Below, in pieces: positions 55,985 through 64,000 of a DNA stretch of 64,000 nt. Numbering within the stretch: the stretch's first letter is position 1; every line of letters starts with the position of its first letter. The notes beneath the pieces are model-generated. The model saw nothing but the letters and a program-made list of their open reading frames with translations. It had not been told where the DNA came from and ran no database searches. This DNA comes from Pseudooceanicola nitratireducens (GTDB lineage: Bacteria; Pseudomonadota; Alphaproteobacteria; Rhodobacterales; Rhodobacteraceae). The position numbers and the translations under genes were made by a program. Location of the stretch: contig NZ_FNZG01000002.1 of assembly GCF_900109195.1 (NCBI RefSeq), positions 256,191-320,190 of the forward strand, read 5' to 3'.

Positions 55985-57595
55985 TCAGGCGTCTGCCTGA
56001 ACCTCCACTTCTTCAGATGCTTCTTCGGCTTCGAGTTCGGCCGGATCGACCCAACCCAGCATGACACGAGCGTTCATGACCATGTTCTGGGCTTCTTCCA
56101 GCGACACTTCGAAGGGTTCGAGAATGCCGTCGTCCTTGGTGCGCTCGCCGTCGACCGTGGTCCAGCCACCGGCAAGTTCCCAGTCGGCGCAGGTCGCGAA
56201 GTCTTCCAGCGTCTTGATGTCGTCCTCGGCCAGCGCCTGGATCATCTGGGGTGTCAGGCCTTCGAATTCAATAAGGCTGTCCTCGGCACCCAGTTCACGG
56301 GCCCGGTCCAGGGCCGCCTTGGCCTGGGCTTCCAGCACGTCGCGGGCACGGGCCTGCAACTCGCCGGCGGTGTCTTCGTCGACACCGTCGATGACCAGCA
56401 GTTCGTCCAGTTCGACATAGGCGACTTCTTCCAGGTTGGTGAAGCCTTCCGAGACCAGAAGCTGGGCAAAGAATTCGTCGACGTCGAGGGCATCCATGAA
56501 GAGCTTCGTGCGCTCTTCGAATTCCTTCTGACGGCGGGCCGATTCTTCTTCCTCGGTCATGATGTCGATGTCGAGGTTGGTCAGCTGCGACGCCAGGCGC
56601 ACGTTCTGACCGCGGCGACCGATGGCAAGCGACAGCTGCTCTTCGGGGACGACGACCTCGATCCGCTCGGCTTCTTCGTCCAGAACCACCTTGGTGACTT
56701 CTGCGGGCTGCAGCGCGTTCACCAGGAAGGTCGGCTGGTCTTCGTTCCAGGGGATGATGTCGATCTTTTCGCCCTGCAGTTCGTTCACGACGGCCTGCAC
56801 GCGGCTGCCGCGCATACCCACACAGGCACCGACCGGGTCGATCGAGCCGTCATAGGAGATCACGGCGATCTTGGCGCGCGACCCGGGGTCACGGGCGACG
56901 GCCTTGATTTCGATGATGCCTTCGTAGATTTCGGGCACTTCCATCTTGAACAGCTCGGCCATGAACTGCGGATCGGTGCGCGACAGGAAGATCTGCGGGC
57001 CACGCTGTTCGCGGCGCACGTCCTTGACGTAGCAGCGGATGCGGTCGTTCGGGCGATAGCTTTCGCGGCCGATCTTTTCGTTGCGGCGCAGGATGCCTTC
57101 GCCGGCACCCACGTCGACGATGACGTTGCCGTATTCTTCACGCTTGACGACACCGTTGATGATCGTGCCGGCGCGGTCCTTGAATTCCTCGTACTGGCGA
57201 TCGCGTTCCGCTTCGCGGACCTTCTGCAGGATGACCTGCTTGGCCGATTGCGCGGCGATCCGGCCCATGTCGACGGGGGGAACCTCTTCGACAAAGGTGT
57301 CACCGACCTGCGGATCGGCCATGTACTGCTTGGCCTGCTGGACGGTCATCTCGGCCTGGTAGTTCTCAAGCTCTTCGTCCTCGACCACGGTGCGGACGCG
57401 GGTAAAGGTCGCGCGGCCGGTCTTGCGGTCGATCTTGACGCGGATGTCCATCTCCGCGCCGTAGCGGGACTTGGCCGCCCGGGCGAGGGATTCTTCCATC
57501 GCTTCGACGACCAGACCGGGGTCGATCATCTTCTCGCGCGCGACCGCCTCGGCGGTCTGGAGCAGTTCAAGCTGGTTGGCAGAGGTAATCGCCAT
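55985..57595 (-). CDS. nusA: Transcription termination/antitermination factor NusA
   Basis: RNA polymerase-binding factor of 536 residues. The N-terminal domain starts [18 protein letters not shown], the S1 domain lies near 135-200, and two KH domains follow ([22 protein letters not shown] and [15 protein letters not shown]). The C-terminal part has acidic helix-hairpin repeats ([17 protein letters not shown]). The start has a GG-rich site and is four bases from the rimP stop, so the two are tightly linked. Confidence 0.97.
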   Translation of the reverse strand: MAITSANQLELLQTAEAVAREKMIDPGLVVEAMEESLARAAKSRYGAEMDIRVKIDRKTGRATFTRVRTVVEDEELENYQAEMTVQQAKQYMADPQVGDTFVEEVPPVDMGRIAAQSAKQVILQKVREAERDRQYEEFKDRAGTIINGVVKREEYGNVIVDVGAGEGILRRNEKIGRESYRPNDRIRCYVKDVRREQRGPQIFLSRTDPQFMAELFKMEVPEIYEGIIEIKAVARDPGSRAKIAVISYDGSIDPVGACVGMRGSRVQAVVNELQGEKIDIIPWNEDQPTFLVNALQPAEVTKVVLDEEAERIEVVVPEEQLSLAIGRRGQNVRLASQLTNLDIDIMTEEEESARRQKEFEERTKLFMDALDVDEFFAQLLVSEGFTNLEEVAYVELDELLVIDGVDEDTAGELQARARDVLEAQAKAALDRARELGAEDSLIEFEGLTPQMIQALAEDDIKTLEDFATCADWELAGGWTTVDGERTKDDGILEPFEVSLEEAQNMVMNARVMLGWVDPAELEAEEASEEVEVQADA

Positions 57596-57599
57596 GGTA

Positions 57600-58178
57600 T
57601 CAGTCCTCCTGGGAACCTGTCTCTGTCTCGATCTCGTCAAACTGGCTTTCATCAAGGTCGCCCGAGGCCTTCCGGGCCCGCAGCATTTCCTTGATGAGAT
57701 CGTCGGTGAGGACCAGCTTGGCATCTGCCAGCCAGTCGAAATGAAGTCCTACGGTGCCTTCTTCGATATTGATCAGCACCTCGTCCCCCTCGACACCCGC
57801 AAGCACGCCTTTGAAGCGTTTGCGACCGTCGATCAGTTCAGCGGTCTCCACCTTGGCTTCATAGCCTTCATAGGTGTCGAAATCTTTCAGCCGGGTCAGC
57901 GGGCGGTCGATGCCGGGCGAGGAGACTTCCAGCGTGTAGGGATCCGTCACCGGATCCTCGACGTCCAGAACGGCGCTGACGGCGTTGGAAATATCGGCGC
58001 ATTCATCGACCTCGATGCCGCCCTCGGGGCGTTCGGCCATGATCTGCAGGGTCTTGGTCTGTCCGCCCATCAGGCGCAGCCGGACGAGTTCAAAGCCCAT
58101 GTCCTCGACGATGGGCATCACGATCTCGGCCAGGCGGCGGTCGATGGCGGTCTTGGCGATAAGGTCCATGGGGGACAT
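57600..58178 (-). CDS. rimP: Ribosome maturation factor RimP
   Basis: 30S assembly factor of 192 residues. The N-terminal domain has [17 protein letters not shown] and [28 protein letters not shown] is diagnostic. The C-terminal SM-like domain includes [16 protein letters not shown]. The start at 58178 follows GGAG, while an ATG nine bases later is possible. It opens the rimP-nusA-ylxR-infB unit and has a leader with a terminator-like hairpin. Confidence 0.95.
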   Translation of the reverse strand: MSPMDLIAKTAIDRRLAEIVMPIVEDMGFELVRLRLMGGQTKTLQIMAERPEGGIEVDECADISNAVSAVLDVEDPVTDPYTLEVSSPGIDRPLTRLKDFDTYEGYEAKVETAELIDGRKRFKGVLAGVEGDEVLINIEEGTVGLHFDWLADAKLVLTDDLIKEMLRARKASGDLDESQFDEIETETGSQED

Positions 58179-58191
58179 GATCTCCGGGTAC

Positions 58192-58214
58192 AAAAAAACG
58201 GGCGCGCGGCCCGT
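58192..58214 (-). terminator. Terminator-like hairpin in the rimP leader
   Basis: Read on the minus strand, ACGGGC, a short GC loop and GCCCGT are followed by seven T, ending 13 bases before the rimP ATG. It lies between the predicted promoter and the first gene, so it would act on the operon's own leader. Confidence 0.6.
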
Positions 58215-58268
58215 CGATGCATCCGGTGGAGCGTCTGACCGTTGGCCCGACACGCCGCTGTTGAAGGC

Positions 58269-58297
58269 GATATAGGCCCGTCCGGGGCGAATCGCAA
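58269..58297 (-). promoter_or_regulatory. Predicted promoter of rimP-nusA-ylxR-infB
   Basis: On the minus strand TTGCGA (58297-58292) and TATATC (58274-58269) are separated by 17 bases, close to the housekeeping consensus. Transcription would begin near 58262, giving a leader of about 84 bases. Confidence 0.6.
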
Positions 58298-58369
58298 GGG
58301 GATTGTGCGGCTTCCTGCCGGGTGTCTGGCCGTGCTAGGGCTTCGCGGCGCGACAACAGGATGAAAACC

Positions 58370-58825
58370 ATGACAGAAATGCCGGCGACCCCAGATCAGA
58401 TCCAGGCCCTTGCCCCCGACACCAGCTGGCGCATGGTTCAGGACGACGGGTTCATCGGCCACGTGGGTCCGATGTTTGCCCGCGACATGGAGGATGCGCC
58501 GCAGTGGATCGGGTTTCGGGCGCAGGACCAGCACCGCAATATCAATGGCGTGGTGCAGGGCGGCATGCTGATGACCCTGGCCGATCGCGGGTTGGGGCGG
58601 ATCGCCCGGGCCGCGCATGACAACAACCCGGTGGCCACGGTGAACTTCAGCTATGACTTCCTGGGCGCGGCCAAGATCGGACAGTTCGTCGTCTGCCGCC
58701 CGAGGATCGTCAAGGAAACCCGGTCGCTGGCCTTCATGGAAGGCGAGGTCTTTGCCGGGGACGATCTGATCGGCCGGGCACACGGGCTGTGGAAGAAGCT
58801 GGCCAAGGCACCCTCGACCAGCTGA
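58370..58825 (+). CDS. PaaI family thioesterase
   Basis: Hotdog-fold protein of 151 residues, with INGVVQGGMLMTLADRGLGRIA as the central helix motif and VATVNFSYDFLGAAKIG as the beta-strand block. It probably hydrolyses a CoA thioester; the substrate is unknown. ATG at 58370 has AGGA eight bases upstream; the ATG at 58361 is an alternative. It is divergent from rimP and ends four bases before the convergent matB stop, so CoA metabolism may link the two. Confidence 0.85.
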   Translation: MTEMPATPDQIQALAPDTSWRMVQDDGFIGHVGPMFARDMEDAPQWIGFRAQDQHRNINGVVQGGMLMTLADRGLGRIARAAHDNNPVATVNFSYDFLGAAKIGQFVVCRPRIVKETRSLAFMEGEVFAGDDLIGRAHGLWKKLAKAPSTS

Positions 58826-58829
58826 GGCC

Positions 58830-60329
58830 TTATGCGGTGAACAGCGCCGCGTAGTCTTCGCGCAGCTGTTTCTTCTGCACCTTGCCCATGGTGTTCCGGG
58901 GCAGGGCGTCGACGAAGATCAGCTCTTTCGGTTGCTTGAACTTGGCCAGGTCGCGGGTCAGCACGTCGCGGATGCCGCCCGGATCGGGGTCGCCCTGCGG
59001 GACGATCACGGCAACGACGGCCTCTCCGAAATCGGGGTGGGGCACGCCGATCACGGCGCTTTCGACCACGCCGGGAATGTCATCGATCAGCCCTTCGATT
59101 TCCTTCGGGTAGACGTTGAAGCCGCCGGTGATGATCAGGTCCTTGGACCGGCCGACGATGGTGACATAGCCCTCGGCGTCGCGGGTGGCGAGATCGCCGG
59201 TGATGAACCAGCCGTCTTCACGCAGCTCTTCCGCGGTCTTTTCCGGCATCTGCCAGTAGCCCTGAAAGACGTTCGGACCGCGCACCTCGATCACGCCGAT
59301 CTCATCGGTCGCGACCTCTTTTCCGTCGTCCATGATGCGCAGTTCGACGCCGGGCAGGGGGAAGCCGACGGTGCCCATGCGACGTTCGCCCTCGTAGGGG
59401 TTCGAGGTCGACATGTTGGTTTCGGTCATGCCGTAGCGTTCCAGCACGTGGTGGCCGGTGCGGGCGAGCCATTTTTCATGGGTATCCACCAGCATCGGGG
59501 CAGAGCCCGAGATAAACAGCCGCATGTTCGAAGCCAGGTCGGGCGTCAGGCGCGGATCGTCCAGCAGGCGGGTGTAGAAGGTCGGCACGCCCATCATCGC
59601 GGTCGAGGACGGCAGCGCGCTGATGATCGCGTCGGGGTCGAACTTCGCCAGGAAGAAGGTGGATGCCCCGGCAAACAGCGAGACGTTGGTCGCCACGAAC
59701 AGCCCGTGGGTGTGGAAGATCGGCAGCGCATGGATCAGCACGTCGTCACGGGTGAAACGCCAGTATTCGCGCAGGGTTTCCGAATTCGACGCAAGGTTGC
59801 CATGGCTCAGCATCGCGCCCTTGGACCGGCCCGTCGTCCCCGAGGTATAGAGGATCGCGGCCAGGTCGCCTTCTTCGCGGGGCACGGCGTCAAACCCGGC
59901 CTCTGCGGGCAGGGCGTCGATCAGCGTGCCGCTGCCGTCGCCTGCAAGGGTCAGGGTGCGGGCCTGCGACAGGGGCGCGATTTCGCCTTCGCGGGCAGGG
60001 TCGCAGACGACGATGCGGGGCGTGGCGTCGCCCAGGAAATAGGCGACCTCGGCCCCGGTATAGGCGGTGTTGAGCGGCAGGAAGATGCCCCCCGCCATGA
60101 CGGTGCCGATATACAGCTGGATGGCCTCGATGCTTTTGTCGACCTGGACGGCCACGCGGTCGCCGGGTTCAAGCCCCTGGGCCGCAAGGGCGCTGGCCAT
60201 GCGTTCGGCGCCGTTGAACAGATCCGCATAGGTGACGTTCGGCAGGCCCGGCCGATAGGCAAAGATGTGATCGGGGGTCAGGACAGCGTGACGCGCCAGC
60301 AGGCTGCACAGGTGGTTGGCTTCGTACAT
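58830..60329 (-). CDS. matB: Malonyl-CoA synthetase MatB
   Basis: Adenylate-forming ligase of 499 residues that activates malonate (and often methylmalonate) with CoA. It has the P-loop YTSGTTGRSKGAMLSH, DYWRF-like EYWRFTRDDVLIHALPIFHTHG, RYGMTETNMSTSNPY, GGFNVYPKEIE and the catalytic Lys segment NTMGKVQKKQL. These blocks agree closely with Rhizobium and Rhodopseudomonas MatB as I recall them. The partner decarboxylase gene matA is not next to it. The start follows GGAGGA. Confidence 0.93.
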   Translation of the reverse strand: MYEANHLCSLLARHAVLTPDHIFAYRPGLPNVTYADLFNGAERMASALAAQGLEPGDRVAVQVDKSIEAIQLYIGTVMAGGIFLPLNTAYTGAEVAYFLGDATPRIVVCDPAREGEIAPLSQARTLTLAGDGSGTLIDALPAEAGFDAVPREEGDLAAILYTSGTTGRSKGAMLSHGNLASNSETLREYWRFTRDDVLIHALPIFHTHGLFVATNVSLFAGASTFFLAKFDPDAIISALPSSTAMMGVPTFYTRLLDDPRLTPDLASNMRLFISGSAPMLVDTHEKWLARTGHHVLERYGMTETNMSTSNPYEGERRMGTVGFPLPGVELRIMDDGKEVATDEIGVIEVRGPNVFQGYWQMPEKTAEELREDGWFITGDLATRDAEGYVTIVGRSKDLIITGGFNVYPKEIEGLIDDIPGVVESAVIGVPHPDFGEAVVAVIVPQGDPDPGGIRDVLTRDLAKFKQPKELIFVDALPRNTMGKVQKKQLREDYAALFTA

Positions 60330-60458
60330 GACATCCTCCGGTCGCTTTGCGTTGTGCGCATAAACGCCAGCGATCGGGCGGAAATGCAAGGCCGCGCTTC
60401 CAATTGACGTTACGATGTTTTGGGGTGATGGGTGGGGCGGAACGACAAGGACGGCCCC

Positions 60459-61382
60459 ATGCAACCCCTACGCGGTATCACCTATAAACTGATCGCGGTG
60501 ATGTGCTTCATCGTCATGCAATCGCTTGTGAAATGGGTGTCCAAGGACATCCCGGCCGGCGAGGCGGTGTTCTTCCGATCGCTGTTCGCCCTGCCGGTGA
60601 TCGTGGCCTGGCTGGCCATGCGCGGAGATCTGCGCACCGGGCTGAAGGTGGCGCGGCCGATGGACCATGTCTGGCGGGGCTTTATCGGAACCTGTGCCAT
60701 GGGGATGATGTTCGGCGGCCTTGCCTTCCTGCCCCTGCCCGAGGTGACGGCCCTGACCTATGCCATGCCGCTGCTGGTGGTGGTCTTTGCCGCGATGTTC
60801 CTGGACGAACGGGTCGGGCTGTTCCGGATCGGGGCGGTGGCCCTGGGTCTGACCGGGGTGATGATCGTTCTGGCCCCGCGCGTGACCTCGCTTGGCGGTG
60901 AGACGGTCAAGACGATGGAAGCCGTGGGCGCGGTGATCGTGCTGCTGGGCGCGGTCTGCGGCGCGCTGGCGCAGATCTTCATCCGCAAGATGGTCCAGAC
61001 CGAGGAGGTCTCGGCCATCGTGTTCTGGTTCAGCTGCACCTCGACCCTAATGGCGCTGCTGACGGTGCCCTTCGGCTGGGCGATGCCGACGCCGGTGCAG
61101 GCCGTGGCGCTGGTGGCCTGCGGGGTGATCGGCGGGGTGGGGCAGATTTTCCTGACCTCGTCGTACCGCTTTGCCGATGCCAGCCTCGTGGCACCTTTCG
61201 ACTATGCCTCGATGCTGTTCGCGATCCTGATCGGCTATTTCATCTTTGCCGAGGTGCCGACCGGCCAGATGCTGTTCGGGGCCTCGCTGATCGTCTTTGC
61301 CGGGTTGATCATCATCCTGCGGGAACGCCAGCTGGGTATCCGGCGGGCCAAGGCGCGGCAGGCGAAGACGCCGCACAACTGA
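60459..61382 (+). CDS. DMT family transporter (EamA)
   Basis: Inner-membrane protein of 307 residues with ten transmembrane segments in two EamA halves; the PLPEVTALTYAMPLLVVVFAA and FDYASMLFAILIGYFIF blocks are typical. The substrate is unknown. It is divergent from matB with 129 bases between start codons, so malonate or a related compound is a possible but unsupported cargo. The start at 60459 has AAGGA eight bases upstream. Its C-terminal tail is basic. Confidence 0.88.
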   Translation: MQPLRGITYKLIAVMCFIVMQSLVKWVSKDIPAGEAVFFRSLFALPVIVAWLAMRGDLRTGLKVARPMDHVWRGFIGTCAMGMMFGGLAFLPLPEVTALTYAMPLLVVVFAAMFLDERVGLFRIGAVALGLTGVMIVLAPRVTSLGGETVKTMEAVGAVIVLLGAVCGALAQIFIRKMVQTEEVSAIVFWFSCTSTLMALLTVPFGWAMPTPVQAVALVACGVIGGVGQIFLTSSYRFADASLVAPFDYASMLFAILIGYFIFAEVPTGQMLFGASLIVFAGLIIILRERQLGIRRAKARQAKTPHN

Positions 61383-61407
61383 GGGTGCTTCGATAGACAG
61401 AAGTCCC

Positions 61408-61694
61408 GCCCGGCGTTTGCGCCGGGCAGCGCCGGCCCGCCCCCCTGGGGCGGCGCTTGTGCGCCACCCCGCGGGCCGGCGCTGCCCTAAGTTAAGACCT
61501 CGGAAGTTGGTGCACCGGTTCGAGGCGGCCTGCGCCCCGGGGCTCCGCCCGTGATCAGGCGAAATCGTCCACTGGACGATTTCCGAGAAGCCTGATCACC
61601 CCCGCGGGCCGGACGCTGCCCTAAGTCAAGACCTCGGAAGTTGGAGCACCGGTTTGAGGCGGCCTGCGCCTCCGGGGCTCCGCAAGAGATCAGG
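61408..61694. repeat. Composite repeat: nested palindromes and a duplicated ~90-base unit
   Basis: The 444-base gap 61383-61826 holds, in order: a hairpin GCCCGGCG/CGCCGGGC (61408-61427); a perfect 15-base inverted repeat (61426-61440 with 61471-61485) enclosing smaller hairpins; a direct repeat of about 90 bases (61471-61559 and 61604-61694, roughly 90% alike); and, between the copies, an inner 11-base palindrome GAAATCGTCCA/TGGACGATTTC nested in TGATCAGGC/GCCTGATCA (61552-61598). This looks like an intergenic REP-type element. No gene is seen. Confidence 0.85.
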
Positions 61695-61764
61695 TGCCGC
61701 CCTTTCTAATAAACTCTTGCGTTGGTCAGACTGTTTGGCGGTTGGACCACCATCCCGCCAATGA

Positions 61765-61796
61765 AAAACCCGGCCGCGTTGTCACGACCGGGTTTT
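61765..61796. terminator. Bidirectional terminator after the transaminase gene
   Basis: AAAACCCGG and CCGGGTTTT form a perfect nine-base stem with a 14-base loop. It lies 31 bases after the minus-strand transaminase stop. Confidence 0.75.
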
Positions 61797-61826
61797 CCCA
61801 AACCTACAAAACCAATCGGAACCCGA

Positions 61827-63221
61827 TCAGCCGGCCTTCCACAGGCCCGCGTCCTTCACGGCCGCCATGCCTTCGTCCAGCGACTTCCAGGCGCGTTCGA
61901 TCAGCGTGTCGATCTCGGGTTTGGAAATCACCAGCGGCGGAGAGATGATCATCCGGTCGCCCACGTGGCGCATGATCAGGTTGTTGGCGAAACAGCGTTC
62001 GCGGACCATGTAGCCGACGGTTCCGGCGTCGGCGGCAAAGGGCGCGCGGGCCGAGGCGTCGGGGGTCAGGGCGATCGACCCCATCATGCCGACGATCTTC
62101 GCCTCGCCCACCATGGGGTGGTCGGTCAGCGCCTGGAATTTCTCGGCCAGGTAGGGGCCGGTGTCCTCGCGCACGCGGTCGACGATCTTTTCCTCGTCCA
62201 GGATGCGCAGGTTCTCAAGCGCGACGGCGGCGGCGACGGGATGGCCGGAATAGGTGTAGCCATGGTTGAATTCGCAGGCCCCGATGACCTCGGCCACCTC
62301 GTCCGAGACGATGGAGCCGCCGATCGGCTGGTAGCCCGAGCTGAGGCCCTTGGCGATGGTCATGATGTCGGGAGTGATGTTCAGCTTTTGCGACCCGAAC
62401 CATTCGCCGGTGCGTCCAAAGCCGCAGATCACCTCGTCCGCGATCAGCAGGATGTTGCGTTCGCGGCAGATGCGGCTGATCTCGGGCCAGTAGGTGTCGG
62501 GCGCAACGATCACGCCGCCCGCACCCTGCACGGGTTCGGCGATGAAGGCCGCGACATTGTCTTCGCCCAGCTCGTCGATCTTGGCTTCCAGCTGGCGGGC
62601 GCGTTCCAGGCCGAATTCCTCGGGGGACATGTCGCCGCCTTCGGCCCACCAGTTGGGCTGGTCGATATGGGCGATGCCGGGGATCGGCATGCCGCCCTGG
62701 GCGTGCATCCCCTTCATCCCGCCAAGCGAGCCCGAGCCGACCGAAGACCCGTGATAGGCGTTCCAGCGCGAGATCACGATCTGCTTGGACGGCTTGCCCT
62801 TCTCGGCCCAGTAGGTGCGGACCATGCGCAGGTTGGTGTCATTCGCCTCGGATCCCGACCCGGCATAGAAGACGTGGTTCAGATTGCCCGGGGCCAGTTC
62901 GGCCAGCCGCGCGGCCAGCGCGATGGCGGGCACATGGGTCGTCATGAAGAATGTGTTGTAATAGGGCAGTTCGCGCATCTGGCGGGCGGCGACCTCGGCC
63001 AGTTCATCGCGGCCGTAGCCGATATTGACGCACCACAGGCCGGCCATGGCGTCCAGGATTTCCTGGCCCTCGCTGTCGCGCAGCATCACGCCCTTGGCCC
63101 CGGTGATGACCCGCGCGCCCTTGGCGGCAAGGTCCGTCTGGGTCGAGAACGGGTGCATGTGGTGGGCGGCATCCAGGGCCTGAAGTTCGGCCGTGGGCAG
63201 GTGGTTGGTGATCGGCTGCAT
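61827..63221 (-). CDS. Class III omega-aminotransferase
   Basis: PLP-dependent aminotransferase of 464 residues. PLP Lys291 is in TIAKGLSSGYQPIGG; YAGSGSEANDTNLRMVRTYW, NAYHGSS and IADEVICGFGRTGEWFG are class III marks. It looks like the putrescine/beta-alanine-pyruvate transaminase branch (SpuC type), in keeping with the divergent polyamine-binding protein gene. The exact substrate is not certain. Its start lies 136 bases from that gene's start. Confidence 0.92.
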   Translation of the reverse strand: MQPITNHLPTAELQALDAAHHMHPFSTQTDLAAKGARVITGAKGVMLRDSEGQEILDAMAGLWCVNIGYGRDELAEVAARQMRELPYYNTFFMTTHVPAIALAARLAELAPGNLNHVFYAGSGSEANDTNLRMVRTYWAEKGKPSKQIVISRWNAYHGSSVGSGSLGGMKGMHAQGGMPIPGIAHIDQPNWWAEGGDMSPEEFGLERARQLEAKIDELGEDNVAAFIAEPVQGAGGVIVAPDTYWPEISRICRERNILLIADEVICGFGRTGEWFGSQKLNITPDIMTIAKGLSSGYQPIGGSIVSDEVAEVIGACEFNHGYTYSGHPVAAAVALENLRILDEEKIVDRVREDTGPYLAEKFQALTDHPMVGEAKIVGMMGSIALTPDASARAPFAADAGTVGYMVRERCFANNLIMRHVGDRMIISPPLVISKPEIDTLIERAWKSLDEGMAAVKDAGLWKAG

Positions 63222-63357
63222 GAAAACCTCTCGAATTCCGATTTATGGCGACGCTACGCCTGCCAGAAAGAAAACGCCATATTGCAAGTGCGCGATTTTG
63301 TTGCTTGGATCATTTCCCAAGGGCGCTAGCTCAACCGCGTCCATGGGGAGAAATACA

Positions 63358-64000
63358 ATGTCCAAAACACTGATCGCACTCACCGCGGCGCTGACCGTCG
63401 GCACGGCCGCCGTCGCCGAAGAAGTGCATGTCTACAACTGGTCCGACTATATCGACGAAGAGCTTCTGGCGAAGTTCGAGGAAGAAACCGGGATCGAACT
63501 GGTCTACGACGTCTTCGACAGCAACGAACTGCTTGAGACGAAGATGCTGGCCGGCGGCTCGGGCTATGACGTGGTGGTTCCGACCGGCACCTTCCTACAG
63601 CGCCAGATCATGGCCGGGTCGTTCCAGCCGCTGGACAAATCCAAGCTGCCGAATGCCGGGAACCTCTGGGACGTGATCCAGAAGCGGACCGATGTCTATG
63701 ATCCGAATGGTGAATATTCGATCAACTACATGTGGGGCACCACCGGGATCGGCGCGAACGTCGGCAAGGTCAAGGAAGCCCTGGGCGATGACGCCGAGCT
63801 GAACACCCTGTCGCTGATCTTCGATCCCGCCAAGGCCGAGAAACTGGCCGGCTGTGGCATCCACCTGCTGGACGCCCCGACCGAGGTGATCCCCGCCGCG
63901 CTGACCTATGCCGGCTGGGAAGGCGGCCCGGACGACAAGTCCGACGAAGCCCTGGCCAAGGCCGAGGAAGTCCTGTCGGCCGTGCGTCCCTACATCCAGA
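63358..64000 (+). CDS. Polyamine ABC transporter substrate-binding protein (partial)
   Basis: The first 214 residues of a periplasmic binding protein that runs past the window end. A signal peptide (about 1-20, cut near AVA) is followed by VHVYNWSDYIDEELLAKFEE, the start of PotD/PotF/SpuD proteins, then ELLETKMLAGGSGYDVVVPT and YSINYMWGTTGIG, which line the polyamine pocket. It should bind putrescine or spermidine for an ABC importer encoded beyond the edge. The start follows GGGGAG. Confidence 0.93.
   Translation, partial: MSKTLIALTAALTVGTAAVAEEVHVYNWSDYIDEELLAKFEEETGIELVYDVFDSNELLETKMLAGGSGYDVVVPTGTFLQRQIMAGSFQPLDKSKLPNAGNLWDVIQKRTDVYDPNGEYSINYMWGTTGIGANVGKVKEALGDDAELNTLSLIFDPAKAEKLAGCGIHLLDAPTEVIPAALTYAGWEGGPDDKSDEALAKAEEVLSAVRPYIQ

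Noticed and set aside
58179-58253. Longer rimP start at a GTG at 58253
   Set aside because: It would translate through the terminator-like hairpin and add residues not expected in RimP; 58178 has GGAG next to it.

Overview
The window looks like a chromosomal segment of a GC-rich alphaproteobacterium of the order Rhodobacterales (Roseobacter/Paracoccaceae type). This rests on gene content and order: ftsK followed by lolA, rimP-nusA-ylxR-infB, a split MnmC, separate GlcD/GlcE/GlcF subunits and a GlcB-GlcG pair, all in uniformly GC-rich coding DNA. I see no rRNA, tRNA, CRISPR array, insertion sequence, prophage or plasmid gene. Nearly every base is coding; only three gaps exceed 400 bases.

Layout. 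1-2.1 kb: a hexanucleotide tandem repeat, then a chemoreceptor coupled to a small membrane protein. 2.2-7.6 kb: xth, the redox chaperone cnoX, a LON-domain protein, a Trm112-like protein, a UbiH-type hydroxylase and an amidase. 7.7-13 kb: an aminotransferase, ftsK and lolA. 13-17 kb: a lytic transglycosylase lipoprotein, an AEC transporter, hspQ and a gamma-glutamyltransferase. 17-21.5 kb: an RsbW/STAS pair, thiolase, alpha/beta hydrolase, msrC and rluA. 21.5-32 kb: a second transglycosylase lipoprotein, a membrane protein, aldehyde dehydrogenase, 1-Cys peroxiredoxin, a DUF4336 protein, split mnmC, a DMT transporter, a soluble-type lytic transglycosylase and dapA. 32-38.4 kb: DUF599, the glycolate oxidase operon glcD-glcE-(membrane protein)-glcF and a secreted serine protease. 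38.5-43.9 kb: hsp20, a thioesterase, a VOC protein, and glcG-glcB divergent from an IclR regulator. 43.9-49.5 kb: a PstS-OmpA fusion, an anchored unknown protein and secA. 49.7-52.6 kb: a parvulin, argJ, a MutT-like hydrolase and a 46-residue protein. 52.8-58.2 kb: rimP-nusA-ylxR-infB. 58.3-64 kb: a thioesterase, matB, a DMT transporter, a composite repeat, and a class III transaminase divergent from a polyamine-binding protein that runs off the end.

How genes cooperate. GlcDEF oxidises glycolate to glyoxylate and malate synthase G condenses it with acetyl-CoA; the IclR regulator beside glcB is the likely controller, with a perfect palindrome between them. The class III transaminase and periplasmic binding protein suggest polyamine uptake and breakdown. 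CnoX, HspQ, Hsp20, MsrC and peroxiredoxin form a scattered proteostasis/oxidative stress set. Three lytic transglycosylases, LolA, SecA and the parvulin serve the envelope.

No large unknown defence or biosynthetic system is evident. The most interesting signals are regulatory or small: a ROSE-like RNA thermometer candidate before hsp20, a terminator-like hairpin in the rimP-nusA-infB leader, the glcB/iclR palindrome, a 46-residue protein with distinctive codon use, a PstS-OmpA fusion with an unknown partner, and a composite repeat at 61.4-61.7 kb. All calls come from reading the sequence; no database search was run.
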